Counted from the stretch's first letter, positions 12,240 through 24,767 are shown. The stretch is 64,000 bases of DNA from Armillaria gallica (GCA_037576215.1 JBANDB010000006.1:4030001-4094000), one strand, 5' to 3'. The notes: generated by a model not told the origin, from the letters alone. Translations and numbers: made by a program.

Positions 12240-13085
12240 TTGTAGCTGAGTGAAATCGGGAAGATCAAACATTTTCCTTCACCACCACCGTGCCATATCA
12301 TTCTTCTGGTGTGACTACCCTCTTCATCTCCCTGAACAACTCAATCACTTACTCTGGAGACGGTTCTGGACTCGTCGTATCGACGTCGACGCGTACGTTG
12401 CATCCTATATGCTCTTGGAAGGTCCACAACGACGGATTAAAGGAGTGGGGAGAAAACATGATCACGTACGTTGCTTTCGGTTTTGTTTGAAGCACAATTG
12501 ACACAAGAGTTGCAGACAAGGTCGAGGTAATTAGCTCGCTCTACGTATGGCTTCGCGTCGAGGAGCTGCCAGGAATCGGAGGACCAGCAACTCTATCTGA
12601 ATCGCCCGTACCTGTACTCCAGTGCTCCATGGATGTGTATGCCTTGAACTACTGCACTCGTTGATATCCTCAGGCTTGCTGCCAAACGACAGTGCAATAC
12701 GCTCGGCGTCCAAGGATCAATCCTCAGAGGTATGATAGTGATTCTATTCCCCTAGAACGGATTCTTACAGTTACTCAGGCCGATACTTGGTCCCTGCTGT
12801 CTTGCACCCGAGTTCACGCTGTGATAGGGAAGCAAGAAAGTAACGGCTCCATCCTTTCCACGGATAGGCACGGGAATCAAGCTACTGGTAATTGATTTTC
12901 CTCGCTTACCCCTACCCTACTCACTTAGATACAGTTACTAAATTATCTGGGAAATAAGGCCGCGAACCATGACGATGGCGGGGTTTGCGCTGTAGGTGAG
13001 GTGGATGGGACGGATGGTATGACATCTTCTCCTCGACCGCCTTTCTTTTTTACGAATTTCTGCAGAATTCATCTTTAACAAGCGG
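12240..13085. repeat. Diverged duplicate of 2080-2890
   Basis: Partner of the repeat at 2080-2890, in the same relative position (right of a minus-strand FAD-oxidoreductase relic) and the same orientation. Coding-like words on the plus strand (GDGSGLVVSTSTRTLHP, VEVISSLYVWLRVEELPGIG) suggest it once encoded a protein, but I do not recognise the family and several stops interrupt it. Similarity fades at about 13085 after atttctgcagaattcatc. Confidence 0.7.
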
Positions 13086-13505
13086 AACTCTAAAATACCA
13101 CCAAAATGGACCTTTGCACGAACACTATCCACGTACCAGAATTTCTTTTGATTTTTTGGACCATGATGACGGTCATGCCACGCTCCTCCCACAACTACGG
13201 CGGTCCGACTACACCTTTAACCACGGTCTGTGACCTGCACCTACTACTAGTCTCAGTAGAGGGTAGTATGGTGTGCTCACGACGTCTGGGCAGGATATAC
13301 TCGCACGACAACTGTCGCCGCTCTTTTCTCTCGCGATTTTCATTGATTTTCGCCACCGGCTCCTCCCTCGCCCTTTCGTGGTCTTCATCGGCAGTTTGAG
13401 TGTCTTGCTGGAGTCGCTTATGCAAGTGCTGTCCTCTCCTACAACCCCCGATATTGAACATTCCTCGATGTATCTGTTACGGAGCAGCAATTCGCTGGTC
13501 ATTCG
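13086..13505. other. Unassigned segment
   Basis: Overlapping short frames on both strands (for example minus 13209-13514) without motif or splice support. I see nothing I can name. Confidence 0.35.
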
Positions 13506-13508
13506 GCA

Positions 13509-13860
13509 TGGCATCTCTGAGGAACATCACAACGTGTAACGTTCAAATGAATACGATACTCGCTACTGGCTTCCTCCCAAACTTTTGACTTCCGCTTCTC
13601 GAGAATAGGACCGTCCTTGTCCTTGACGGATTCTTCAAGTTCCGATTCCTTTTCGTCACCCTTTTCCAAGATCACCCTCTCTGAGGATTTGGATATTGAG
13701 GCGCAGTAGACGGCTCCGCCCCCAGCAATAGCAACGGCTACTGTTTCAATGAGGACCCATCCAATGATTCCCTTTGATCACAGAGACGTTCAGAGATGTA
13801 GTACGAGATGCGGCGTCTGTTCGAGCGTTGCGACGCCGTTGAACGAACCATGGACAAAAT
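13509..13860 (-). pseudogene. C-terminal fragment of a single-pass membrane protein
   Basis: Read on the minus strand, a Ser/Thr-rich stretch (ASRTTSLNVSVIKG) is followed by one hydrophobic helix (GWVLIETVAVAIAGGGAVY) and a charged tail rich in Glu and Lys ending at TGA near 13509. This layout of a Ser/Thr stalk, one membrane helix and a cytosolic tail is common in basidiomycete surface proteins. The two halves are in different frames, and one extra G in the ggg run near 13772 would explain it. No start codon or ectodomain is visible upstream. The inference rests on composition only. Confidence 0.35.
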
Positions 13861-14980
13861 CATATAGCATGTGGAGTTTCTCATGCGAAGTCTTTTAAGA
13901 CAGAGATAGACACCAGATTCAGGGCTATATTCGTTTCGTTCATGAATATGATTGCTCTATGGTCATCCACTGGTTGCGAACTTGAAGCTTCCGATTTAGG
14001 GATGCAGGATCGTTCGAGTACGGTAAGAAACCAAAGTGAGAAATGGATAGCTGAGCGTTGCGTAGCAGGCATTTATCTGCTCTTCAAGTTCCTGCTCGCC
14101 GTGAAAAATAAGGAGTCTATTTTGAATTTCAAAACGGGTTTTGCCGACGGCAATTTACCGTTTCCTTTTCATCTACCTCGTTCTCTCATGAGGCCAGTCC
14201 TATCCTACGATGACACCATGCCGGATCCTCGCTTATTAATGAGCCATTGCTCGTCGCACCATCCAAGAAACCCATGAACGGAAACGACAATCGCATTTGA
14301 GTACACTGACCAGCTCACCCACGCCGAAATTTGGAACGATTCTTGTTCACTGTCCATGAAGAGTATGCGGTACGGGATTTCCTCATTATGTAGTTTCGTT
14401 CTCTTAGTCGCATGTAGGATTCTGGAGGCGATACTCTTTGAAGACAAACCCTACCAAAAGATCACCATTGTGCGTGTATCGTCTACACTTAAAGGTCAAA
14501 GAGAACAACTTATCGGCCGCCCTCAGAAGAGGAAGTCGAAGAGGCAGACGATACGTCACGACAGCAACTGAAAACCCGTCAATTCAACAGCCTCCCTAGA
14601 CACCAGAGACGATCCTGTCTATGAGCCGTCATACAGTCTCCCTGAACGACCCACGGAGCCGGTATCTCATGACGAGGCATTCAAGCTTTGCGAGGGCAGT
14701 CAATGCAATGTACTGGGCGGGATATTAGACCGGGATGTACCAGGTACGTCTTAGCTTTCTTTGCCACTGTCCTTGGCTCATGTATGGCGGGTGTAGTATC
14801 AAAAAAGTGATGTCGTCGATACAGAGGAAGATGAAGCGGAAGGCATGGTATCTGAATTTGTTTTGACTCCGCAATGTTGGAGTTTGATATCAGTGTAAAA
14901 GGGATGCTGTCGATTGTAGTCTTTTATATAGCATGTCCATAGTCCTAAAATGCCCTTGGTATCCAGGCAGAGTGTTATAA
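13861..14980. other. Degenerate coding-like segment, family unknown
   Basis: Several frames look partly coding. On the plus strand about 14345-14575 reads into an acidic run (EEEVEEADDT), and 14600-14750 is open (RDDPVYEPSYSLPERP... to VPGTS) and ends near a GTACGT that could be a donor. The minus strand 14205-14447 is also open. I could not join these into one gene and recognise no domain. Confidence 0.3.
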
Positions 14981-14984
14981 TGGC

Positions 14985-15615
14985 GGAGGAAAGTGCATTT
15001 CTTGACAAAGACGTGTTTGAGGGCACCAAGGAGAAGCTGGGACTGTACTTGGAGGAGCTGCCGAGTGAGAACGGTGGCTGGGGTATGACGACAGGAATGC
15101 AGCTTGCGGACGGGGTGCAGGACTGGTACGGGGTCGTATCGACGACTCGCCACGGGGATCCTGTCAAGGCTGCTCAAGACGTACTCGTCGTTTTGGCTAT
15201 ACACGCACACACCCTGTCTTTCCATCCACGACAACATCGTCCACACACCCCACGGCGATATCCACGCCAAACACATCGTCCACGCTACCAATGGATGGAC
15301 ATCCCACCTCCTCGCGCCAATGTGGGAAAAGATTGTTCCCGTGCGAGGGCATAGGACTGCGCAGCGCACAGGAACGGGCTTGGACGACGGATGGCTCGAT
15401 ACATGGTCGTTTGTGCTGTACCCAGGCGTGTCCGAGAATCAACGGGACTACCTCACACAGCAGCCGCTTGACCCTTCGACATTCGGCAACAAACCCCACG
15501 CGCTGATGTTTGGTGGTGGCATCGAGATGGCCACCACGCCCTTCTTCGACGCTGCCGGATGTGCTGAGGACAGCCAAGTTCAGTTTCGAATTTCGGCTTA
15601 CCTTGGTGGGGTAGT
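14985..15615 (+). pseudogene. FAD-dependent oxidoreductase relic, copy 4
   Basis: Forward-strand copy lacking the Rossmann N-terminus and the last 100 residues. It starts at the FLDKDVFEG block and runs through ELPSENGG, MQLADGV, a frameshift near 15120-15150, then one open frame with SRLLKTYSSF, YTHTPCLSIHDNIVHTP, HATNGWTSHLLAPM, GLDDGWLDTWSFVLYPG, MFGGGIEMA and QFRISAYLGGV to TAG at about 15612-15614. The Trp and Phe codons corresponding to the two stops of the 46.7-kb copy are present. Just beyond the break another coding segment begins, in which element A is inserted. Confidence 0.8.
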
Positions 15616-15710
15616 TTGCACGAGAACACGTTACCAATGATTACTCCCGATGTCAACGGAGCATTCCGAGTCGTGATCCAAGGAAGTACTACATGTGAAC
15701 GAACAGTAAC
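15616..15710 (+). pseudogene. Left half of an exon split by element A
   Basis: From about 15622 the plus strand reads ENTLPMITPDVNGAFRVVIQ and stays open to the element A target site GTAAC (15706-15710). If the element and one copy of the GTAAC duplication are ignored, the frame continues without a stop at 40117 (THTLIQGDD...GGTYTPL) for about 35 more codons to a GTATGT donor near 40213. Element A therefore seems to have landed in an exon. I do not recognise the protein. The left border is fused to the FAD-oxidoreductase relic. Confidence 0.45.
15706..15710. repeat. Target site duplication of element A (left)
   Basis: GTAAC directly precedes the TG of the 5' LTR and recurs at 40112-40116 after the CA of the 3' LTR. 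A 5-bp duplication is usual for Ty3/Gypsy integrases. It shows that both outer ends of A belong to one insertion despite the 15 kb placed within its 3' LTR. Confidence 0.85.
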
Positions 15711-16008
15711 TGTAGGAGACTCGTGCCGGCTCTTTGTGCCGGTACTCCCGTGTGTGTTCTCTCTCTCTATCTAATCATTTATCTCTACATTTTATCTTAC
15801 CGCGTTTCTATTACTTATCCCGATTCTCTATTGATTACTTAACTTCATTTATTTCTACTAGTATATAAGACCGTAAAACTGTACTACGTACGCCAGACTA
15901 CTCTAATCGACGTTCTTCCAACTGGTCTTTACTAGTCCGACTTCGTCTATGCTTCGTCTACCCTCTCGTGTGCCGCTACTGCCGACTCACCGTCACAGTA
16001 TCGTCACA
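15711..16008 (+). repeat. 5' LTR of element A, 298 bp
   Basis: Begins TGTAGGAGACTCG and ends CGTCACA. A TATATAAG box at 15862-15869 directly follows an ACTAGT. The 3' copy, reassembled from 24749-24767 and 39833-40111, is also 298 bp and differs at six positions, all of them CpG in this copy and TpG or CpA in the other. Confidence 0.9.
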
Positions 16009-16236
16009 TATTTTTGACCTTCAAGAACTTCGTTTCGACAAAACTCGACCTCGAAAAACAAAAAGCCTTACCGGCAAGGCTTCGTCGATTGGAATCCTCT
16101 GGCTTGATCACCCGGACCTCCGCACGACTTCGCCTTGCCATCCCAAAATTCCGACATCTTCTTGCTTCTATCTATCTCACTAAAATCCTGCTTCATTTTT
16201 TTCTCTTTGCCCTCGTCGCTCCCGAAAAATTTCACC
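16009..16236 (+). other. Leader of element A
   Basis: 228 bases between the LTR and the gag ATG. The sequence right after the LTR (tatttttgacc) does not offer the TGG start of a usual tRNA primer site, so priming may differ or the site may have mutated. The leader ends in a good fungal start context, caccATGg at 16237. Confidence 0.6.
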
Positions 16237-18715
16237 ATGGCACCGTTTACCCGTTCGAAAGGGGTTGCTCCACAATTGGAGCTCCCGCCTCGGGGTAATA
16301 CAAAAAAGGCACCTGCCGTTTCCGCTGAGTTGCCACCCATTTATTCTAAAAATAATACTGACCTTCTGGGGGATCTGGAAAGCCCCCTCACCAGTATTGC
16401 GAGTCTCTTGCCTGACAATAGCGCAAGGGGCTCGGGCCCTCTCTCCATAGATGAGAAGGGATTATCCTCATGGCCTGTGAAGGAGGAGTCTGTTGTTTCA
16501 GACGATGCCGACCTTCCAGGCAACCAAGGCGGTCGCAAGAATGTGAATGAGCCGATATCCACGGGTTTTGTAACCGTGTTGGATGATGACCTCCTGGATC
16601 TACAGGATGAGTCAGTAGTTCTCCACCCCGACGACGTGAAGGGTTGGGAGACAGTTGGGAAGAACAAGGGTAGATGTACCCCTTCCCCAGACCCCGGTTC
16701 AAAATCAACCGGGTTTGTTGCTAGCATGAAAAATAGATTTGATGTTTTGTCTGATCCTGTTGTCGACGAAAACAAGGTCGCTATTGAGAAGACCATTAAG
16801 TTTGTTCATGACACAAGACAGAAAAACTTCGAAAATCAGTTAGGAAATTTGTTTGACCGGTTCCTGAAGGACCGTAAACAGAACCATGCCACCGAAGTGG
16901 ATGATGAAGACCCGAGCGACGGTTCCGAGACTGAAACATGTGAACCTCCCCCCCCCGAAAGTCAACAAGGGAAAGGTTCAGGATTTCCGTGATACAGGTA
17001 TTCCTGGGATTGATAATAAAGACCTTGATCCTGAGAATCAACGCCGTGCTTGGGAAAACTTCAATTTCTTGAAGGACAAAGATCCTGAGATGCAGGAGGC
17101 AATATATGAAGGGATTGTCAATACTTGGAAGTCCTACAAGGCAAAAACGAGCAAGACTGGGCCCGCCGTTGCAGGCCTGAGTACCTCCAAGAAATCAAAG
17201 CGGGTGGAGATTGTAGCAGAATCTTATGGTGATGACGTGTTGTCTGATGATGAGCATTCGTACACCAAACCCGTACCTAGTGGAAGCCAATCCCATAACA
17301 TCAATCGAGGCAATGTTCGTGATTCTCCTCTGGTAACAGGGAAAGAATCTTCAGGCAGTGGTGAGAATATAAACTTTACCCCGCCGGTTATAAGCACGCC
17401 AACACCTAAAACTAAGAAGAAAGTTAGGATTGTCGAGGACAATAATAGTGGAGAGATGCTAGGCTCAACTATGGGCGCCAGTACTGGCAATTCCAAGTCG
17501 TCTAGCCCTTTGCCATCAAATGCAAGTATTCCTGGTGGATTGCAAGGACGCTCACCTATGTCTGGACAGAATATACCTGGAAACCCTCACATTGATTTGC
17601 AGCACATGATTAATGTGTCTCGAAATGCAATGCGTAGTAGTAGGGGCCATGAGACGCCAAATGTGCAAACTGGGCCCGCATTCGCAGCTGATCAAGTTGC
17701 TCCGAATAGCTATCTGGGAAAGGTCTTGAAGAAATCGGATTCAGGCAATGGATCTGGCTTACCTCCAAATGATCCTGGTGATTCGAGTTCTGACTCTTCC
17801 TCCTCATCTTCATCTTCATATTCTTCGGACGATGAGTCTGAACACTCCAATGATGACTCTAGATGACGAAAGAAGAAGAAGCATCATAAGAAGAAGAAAT
17901 CTTCACGTCGTCGGTCCCGTTCTCGATCCCGTGAATGTGCCTCACCTTGGGAGAAGCCCATTCCTCCTTCTACCTATAATGGCAGTGATGACCCGAAGAA
18001 GGTAGCTCGTTTTATCCAGGAGTGTGAACAATACCTTAAGATGGCGAAAGTGGCGGATGAGGATAAAGTCTTTTGCATCTCTCGGTATCTTGAAGGCCCT
18101 GCTTGAGACTTCTATGACCAAAGTGTTAGTATGAATTACAACGAATGGAACATAGACACCTTTTTCTGGGAATTGTTCAACTATTGTTTCCCCCGTGATT
18201 ATCGTGCTAAAGTTCGTCGAAAAATCAAGCGGTGTTTCCAAGGAGAAAGGGATGTACGAGCCTATGCCCATGAGCTGAAAGGCCATTACCATATGCTTGG
18301 TGACGAATCAGAAAGGACTCAAGTCCTACATTTGTGGTACGGACTGAGACGAGACCTTCGCCAGGAGTTGAGTGCCCGTTATTATAACGAGGAAGTCAAC
18401 ACTTGGGAGGAAATCGTTGATATGGCAGAAATCCTTGACATTTCTCATAGGAAAGAAGGGGCCAAAGCCCATGGCGACTACGAGCACAACTGTCGTGCTA
18501 ATAATTGTAATACAAATGAGACTACTGAACGTAATAAATGGAACGACATACCTAGATCAAAACAGGATCATGGTCCCAAGCCAGCATGCCAAAGTTTCAA
18601 TGATGAACTTCGTGAACTTTCGGGCGTTCCTCGAAAGGGTCCCATTCGTAACTGGGAAAAGCCTGCAAAAGATAAGAAGGGACCATGGCGTGAAAATCAT
18701 CTCAATAAGAAATAA
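16237..18715 (+). pseudogene. gag: Element A gag
   Basis: Starts at ATG 16237 (MAPFTRSKG) and stays open to the 9-C run at 16948-16956, after which the reading continues one frame over. Capsid-like helices run from about 17938 (PWEKPIPPSTYNGS, then RFIQECEQYL, FYDQSVSMNYNEW, FPRDYRAKVRRK and DVRAYAHELKGHY). A strongly basic patch of Lys, His, Arg and Ser precedes them. Stops at 17864-17866, 18104-18106 and 18713-18715 interrupt it. The first fits CGA to TGA decay. A CCHC zinc knuckle (CFRCGKTGHMSHQC, about 18746-18787) lies just after the third stop and would bind genomic RNA in an intact element. Confidence 0.8.
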
Positions 18716-21700
18716 AGGGATGAATACCTGGCAGATGGCAAGTGCTTCCGTTGTGGAAAGACAGGACATATGTCTCATCAGTGTCCCGATGGTAACACTG
18801 TCGCATCTGGGTCCAAGTCAGGTCCCCCCAGCCATCGCAAGCCCCCAGCTATGTCTTCAGCAAGCATCCAACTCAAACTGAAGGAAGCTGATTGTCTGTT
18901 GAAAGTCACTGAAAGCTCCACTAGTTTCCAGTTGAACAACATTGGTCTCGAGCTTGACAATGACGAGATGGTGGAGGCTCCTGCATGTTCGTGGACATCT
19001 ACAGAGGCGGAACAGTGGCTGGACCAGCCCATGGGCGACATGCTTGAAGAATGGTGGACCTGACGCATGAATTCTGTCACAAACTGGCCGGATTCACTTG
19101 CATTGGAGGGGTCCAAGAACACGGAGGGCGGGAATACAAAATGGTTTACGATGTACCGTACAAAAGGCATGAAATATGTTCTCTTTGACTCGTTGCGTGA
19201 TGAGCAAGATGAGATCCTGGTCCCAGCAGACATTGTTCAATACGGCGACATGATCTCTTGGTATAAATCTCACCTTGTATGTGCATATAGAATTCCCTAT
19301 GTGGAACAGCCTCATCCTTTAGCAAAGGATCTCATGCCTTCATTCATTGAAGAATACCTGGAAGACGGTTTTAATGATGAATTTCGCAAGATAGCAAAGA
19401 GATTTACCGTATCTTACAAGACAGCCAACGTCTTCCGTGTACGAGATCGTGTGCTCGGCCACGTATTCCACCTGCCACGATCCACAGCTTTACACCCAAA
19501 GTTCCAGTTGTACAATTGGTGGTTGTCCCATGTACAGCGTTGGGAACAGAGACAAGCACATATCAGTTGCTGGGCAGGATCAAAAGTGGGACTTGCTGGC
19601 ATGGAGGGCGAGTATGTAGGAGACTCGACCCGAATAGAATCCCACAAACGTCAGCTTGAAGAACTGTACATTGGTCATGTGGGATACAAACGGGATAGAT
19701 TACCCGCAATACAACGTAACGCAGGAATTCCTTGTGATTTCACGCAGCTAGTCCCAAGGCCAGTGGTTGTCGAAATCCTCATCGAGGGCCATAAGGCCCA
19801 TGCCCTCATAGACTCTGGTTCATTATTGGACTTCATGTCCATGATGTTAGCTGATCAGTTAAACTTGAGGAAAATTGAGCTAGAGAAACCAATTTCATTG
19901 CACCTGGTGGTTCAAGGATCACGCTCGAAAATCAATCACGGAGTAAAGCCTAGATTTGAGTACCAAGGGATTGATGAACAACGGTACTTTTACATTGCGA
20001 ATCTCGGTAATTATGACGTGATTCTCGGAACCCCATTTCTATTTCAGCATAAGGTCACTATGGGAATAAATGAGAACATTGTGCACATAGGCAGTGAAGA
20101 AAGCTTACCTATTGAAGGTGCCAATGTAAGCGAGCTTGCATCCCGCTCTGTTGAACTCACTGAGGAGGCAATCTCAGATGTACGAAGCATCATACTGGAG
20201 TCTGCCCGTGGTCGAGGATTATTTGAAGATGCGGCAAAGGCTCCATTATCTCCATTCAGAGCTGTCAATCATGAAATTCCTCTGATTGATGAAACGAAAA
20301 CATACCATTGGCGACCGTCTAAGTGCCCTGAACCCTTGCTCGGGCAATGGATACAGAAAAAGAAGGATTATCTTTCGACTGGCCATTGGAAAGTGACCAC
20401 GGCTCGAAACACAGTCCCTATGCTCTGTATATTCAAGCCCAATAAGCTGAAGAATATGCCTGAGTTACGTACTGTTTTTGATTTGCGGGAAAGGAACGCG
20501 AACACTCGTAAGATGGTAGCACCTTTAGCGTCCATTGACAGAATACTAAGGCGTGTGGCAAGCCGCCGTTTTCATTCCTTGTTTGATTTGCAGGCGGCGT
20601 ATGAGCAAATTTGTGTCGTAACCGAACACTTAGACTGGACAGCGGTAACCACACCTGATGGTAACATGATGAGCCTCGTAATGCAGCAAGGTGACTGCAA
20701 CGCACCTGCTACTTGTCAAGCGTTGATGAACCACCTATTTTTGCCGTATATTGGGGTGTTCATGGATGTGTATCTTGATGATATCATCGTGTACTCAAAT
20801 ACTATAGAAGAACATGCGAAACATTGTGAAATAATATTCGATATCCTCCAAGAGCAACGACTATACCTCAGTGAAAAGAAATGCCAAGTATTGGAGAAGG
20901 AGCTTCATATCCTTGGGCATATTGTCGACGACAATGGTATCAAGATGGATCCTTCAAAGGTTGACACGGTTGTGAACTGGAAGGTACCGACGAATCGTGA
21001 ACTGCTAAGTGGATTCCTCGGTTCTGTTGGTTACCTCGCCGATAATATTGACCACGTACGAGTACCTATGGGGGTACTGCACACATTGACTGGGGCTACT
21101 GTCCCTTGGAACTGGACGGAGACGCATCAGTGAGCTTTTGAACAAGTCAAAGAATACGTACATCGTTGGCGGGAGCATCACCGTGTCCCACTGGATTATG
21201 CAAAAGATGTGTCAACTATCAGTATTGTTACCGATGCTAGCAGCACAGGCATTGCCGGGGTCGTGAGCCAAGGTGAAGACTGGAAGAATGCTAAGGTCGC
21301 GGCATTTTTCTCAGCCAAACTGAACTCCATGCAACAGAATTACCCCGTTCATGAACAGGAGATGTTTGCGGGTGTAGAGACGATGCGGAGGCATCGAGAT
21401 ATCTTGCTGGGATGCCACTTCAAGTGGTATATGGACCACAAAGGGCTTATACACCTGTTGCACCAGCGAAACTTGTCAGGACGACAAGCTCATTGGATGA
21501 AATTGTTGTCTGACTTCAACTTTGAGATAATATATGATCCGGGCACGGAGAATATACTCACTGATTCTCTATCTCGTCTATACTCAAACAAGCCTCCTGG
21601 AACTGTCCGCGCACCCTCTGAATATCCTCAACATGATGAAGATCATCCTGCTATAGATCTAGCTGAGGCCAAGGTGACCATGCCTGTCTTCACTGGTCTG

Positions 21701-24358
21701 GAAGCCAACGCGATGATGTTGACACGTATGGGATCTGGTGCAAAGCTGAAGTGGATGCTAAAACCAAAAATCCGAGCAAACAAGTCTTTGGTGGCGTTTG
21801 CGAAGCGAATGGCCAAGAAGAGATTTGTATTGCACGGCCCTAAGGCGTCTTCAGAAGCTGAGAGTGACAGTGGTTCTCCATTGTGGAACAATGGGTCGGA
21901 CCTAGGAGGAAGTAATGTCCCATCGTGGAACAATGGGGATGAGCTCTACATGGAGGGCGAGTCCGTCCCCAGCTCGTCGACATTGAACATCGACGAAGAC
22001 AGGGATGGTGCACTGCCACGATCACAACGTGTCCCGGTTGTCGATCCGGATTTACCGGAAGAACAACGAGATCTGATCGAAAACCTGGCTATACCGGATT
22101 CGGAGTTGCCGGCGGCCATGGCTGTGCAAAACCCTGACACGGACTTGGCTAGCTCGTCTCTGTCCTCGCTCACTGGGCTTGTCTCCACACGACTGCTAGG
22201 TGTCGATCTACTACCAATAGTCCGTAGACATATCTCTGGAGACTCAACACTATCTAAAGTACTGGAAGCTCCGTCTCAATTCAAGAATTTTTCAGTGGAA
22301 AATGGCCTCGTATACCTGCGTGAAGATGGCCAAAAATTGCTCTGTATACCGGACAATGTGCGCGTGCAAGATCGTAACCTCCAGGAGATCTTCATTAGTG
22401 AGGCACACTCCTTGGTGGCCCATCTGGGATCTTCAAAGATGCTGGCTTACTTACGGGACCACGTCTGGTGGAGAAACATCGCGAGGGATACTCGAGCTTA
22501 TTGTGAGTCTTGTTTGACATGCAAGCGAAGCAAACCCTCAAACCAGAAACCTTTTGGCCTACTAAACTCATTGAAGGTGGCAACTTACTCTTGGGAATCC
22601 ATGGGCTTTGATTTTGTAGGCCCTTTGCCTGAATTATCCAATCGGGACGGGACATTCAATAGCATTTCTGTATTCATAGACTTGCTAACTGGAATGGTAC
22701 ATTTGGTACCCTCTCGTACAAATTACAAAGCCCCACAAGTTGCAGAACTTGTATTCTCCGAAATCTACAAACACCATGGCCTACCGAAGAATATCATATC
22801 CGATCGCGATGTGATCTTCACAAGCAATTTCTGGACGCATCTCCATAAGCTCATGGGAGTCAACCTTCGGATGTCTAGCGCATATCACCCAGAATCCGAT
22901 GGATCAACAGAACGCGCGAATAGGACTATCACGCAGATGATCCGTAACTGTATCTCCTCGGATCAGAGAGACTGGGTCGCAAGGCTACTGGCTATCGAGT
23001 TCGCTATCAATAGTGCTTGGTCTGAATCAACGGGGTACTTGCCTTTCTTTTTGAACACTGGCCACATCCCCCGTTCCATGATTTGGAATTCTCCAACTGA
23101 TACGGAATTCCCGGGAGTGCGCAAATTTGCTGAGACCGTGAAAACTGCTCTGATGGATGCTCATGATACCATTTTGGCCACACGTGTCAAACAGACTCGG
23201 GATGCTAATAGGCATCGCTGCCCGTCTCCACTCACTCTAAATGATCTTGTATATGTTTCAACCAAGAATATATCTTTGCCCAAAGGATTGGCTCGCAAGC
23301 TCGCCCCAAAATTTATTGGTCCCTACCGCATTACAAGGGATTTCGGTAACAGCTCTTATGAGATTGAGTTACCTGTGGATCTCAAATGTCGTGGTATTCA
23401 CAATGTCTTCCATGCATCCTTGCTTCACGTACACATTCCCAACGACGATAGACTATTTCCTGGCCGGTCTGATGCACAAGTTGGCCTTACCGAACCCCTC
23501 GAGAAAGAATGGAAAGTCTTGAATGTCGTCTCACATGTTGGGAGGGGTGAACGCGCGATCTTCCAAGTGGAATGGGCTTCAGGCGATCAGACTTGGCTGC
23601 CCTATGCTGATGCCGAGGGTCTCGCTGCGCTTCAAGATTATTTCAACGTGCTCGGCATCTCAAAAATTTCTGAATTGAAGGAGGGCTCAGGCTCATCAGA
23701 TGACAAGCCTGGGTTTTTCCTAGGGGCCATTGATATTGACCATGGCCCCAATGTTTCGGAAGGAGGACAGAGGAAGAAGAAATTTTCATCGGGTTTTTGG
23801 GTTGGGGAGGGACCATCTGGTCATAAGAAGGATCAGACTGCAACAAGCTATTTCGCCGACCACTGCATCTCTGCGCTTCCCTGTCCATCTCCCATCCATC
23901 AGAACCTCGACAACATCCATTCTCAGCTTGATTCCCTCAGAACAAGCCACTTATCCCCACGAGGTTTGACTAAAGCCGTCGATGACCTCGATTCCTCACT
24001 GTACACCCTCCACATCTCTATCCACAATAAACTCTATGCCTCCCCTCCCAGTACTGACAAACTTCATCCGCTCGGGCCTGTATTTCATCGCGCTGAAGAC
24101 CAGCAAGAAGCCGATAGGCTTCCACCGCGAACAAGTGATTCTCTACATCAAGCATGCGAATCATCTGGCAAAAGGAGACATACCTTCGGGTTGGGTCGAG
24201 CCCGCAGGGTACAAGGTCTTCGCAGCCGCATGGAACAAGGAGGAGGCTGCACCCAGCGCATTCCCAGTACAACAAGGATCCACTGTCGAGACGATCATGG
24301 ATATTCGCGTGACAATCGACGAGATTTTTCCGCCCTTGCCACTCAAGAGGAAGGCTGA
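18716..24358 (+). pseudogene. pol: Element A pol: protease, RT, RNase H, integrase
   Basis: Same frame as the second part of gag, cut by stops at 19061-19063 and 21131-21133. Visible in order: retropepsin-like ALIDSGS at about 19805-19825; reverse transcriptase with VYLDDIIVYS at 20768-20797; RNase H (IVTDASS, HEQEM, the MDHKG region) from 21221; integrase zinc site (H-X4-H, then CESCLTC) at 22400-22525; the integrase catalytic triad D (FDFVGPLP, 22607), D (SDRD, 22799) and E (TERAN, 22908); and a chromodomain-like tail (WKVLNVVSHV...TWLPYADAEG) at 23510-23620. The last 90 residues of this frame look like the wrong frame, because a coding-like frame continues as the next feature. Confidence 0.85.
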
Positions 24359-24695
24359 GAGTCAAGGGAGCAGAGACGGCACACCACCAACACCTGGAGG
24401 GCGCGTGCTCACTCAGCAGGAGTTCGAGACTGCCACTTGTGCCGTATGGGAAGAGGCTTCAGCTTCTCAACGTCGCAAGGACCGCGTGGCTCAAGGCAAG
24501 AGGGAGCGACAGCAGAACCGCACCAAACGTGACGACTGGGGCCTCAACGCGAGTTATTCCCTTCGCGTCGTCAAACCGACTTTCTCCCCCGCTCCAGAGG
24601 AGAGCTCTGCCAACAACGCTATCCCGAACGACGCACTGCCTGGCAGCAACGCGATGGATACAGATACTCCAACTGCGGACGGCGACGCCGCCTAG
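24060..24695 (+). pseudogene. C-terminal extension frame of element A
   Basis: An open frame one register away from pol reads KPIGFHREQVILYIKHANHL, DIPSGWVEPAGYKVF and ends at TAG 24693-24695. It follows the integrase and chromodomain-like region, where related basidiomycete Gypsy elements can carry an extra C-terminal segment. The frame change between about 24060 and 24100 probably marks an indel, and a separately translated product is less likely. No catalytic motif is visible; the later part is charged (a run of Arg, Lys and Gln near 24480-24530). Confidence 0.5.
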
Positions 24696-24748
24696 GCCTT
24701 GATGAAGCTTAACTGAAGATGCTTTCTTGGAAAGCATCGGAGGGCGTA

Positions 24749-24767
24749 TGTAGGAGACTCGTGCCGG
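24749..24767 (+). repeat. First 19 bp of element A 3' LTR
   Basis: TGTAGGAGACTCGTGCCGG, identical to the start of the 5' LTR. The LTR is interrupted here by element B and resumes at 39829. The last four bases (24764-24767, CCGG) are the left target duplication of B. Confidence 0.9.

Noticed and set aside
16948..16956. Programmed frameshift at the 9-C run of element A
   Set aside because: The element has five stops and a second frameshift, so a slipped homopolymer (mutation or sequencing error) is simpler. No downstream structure was evident.
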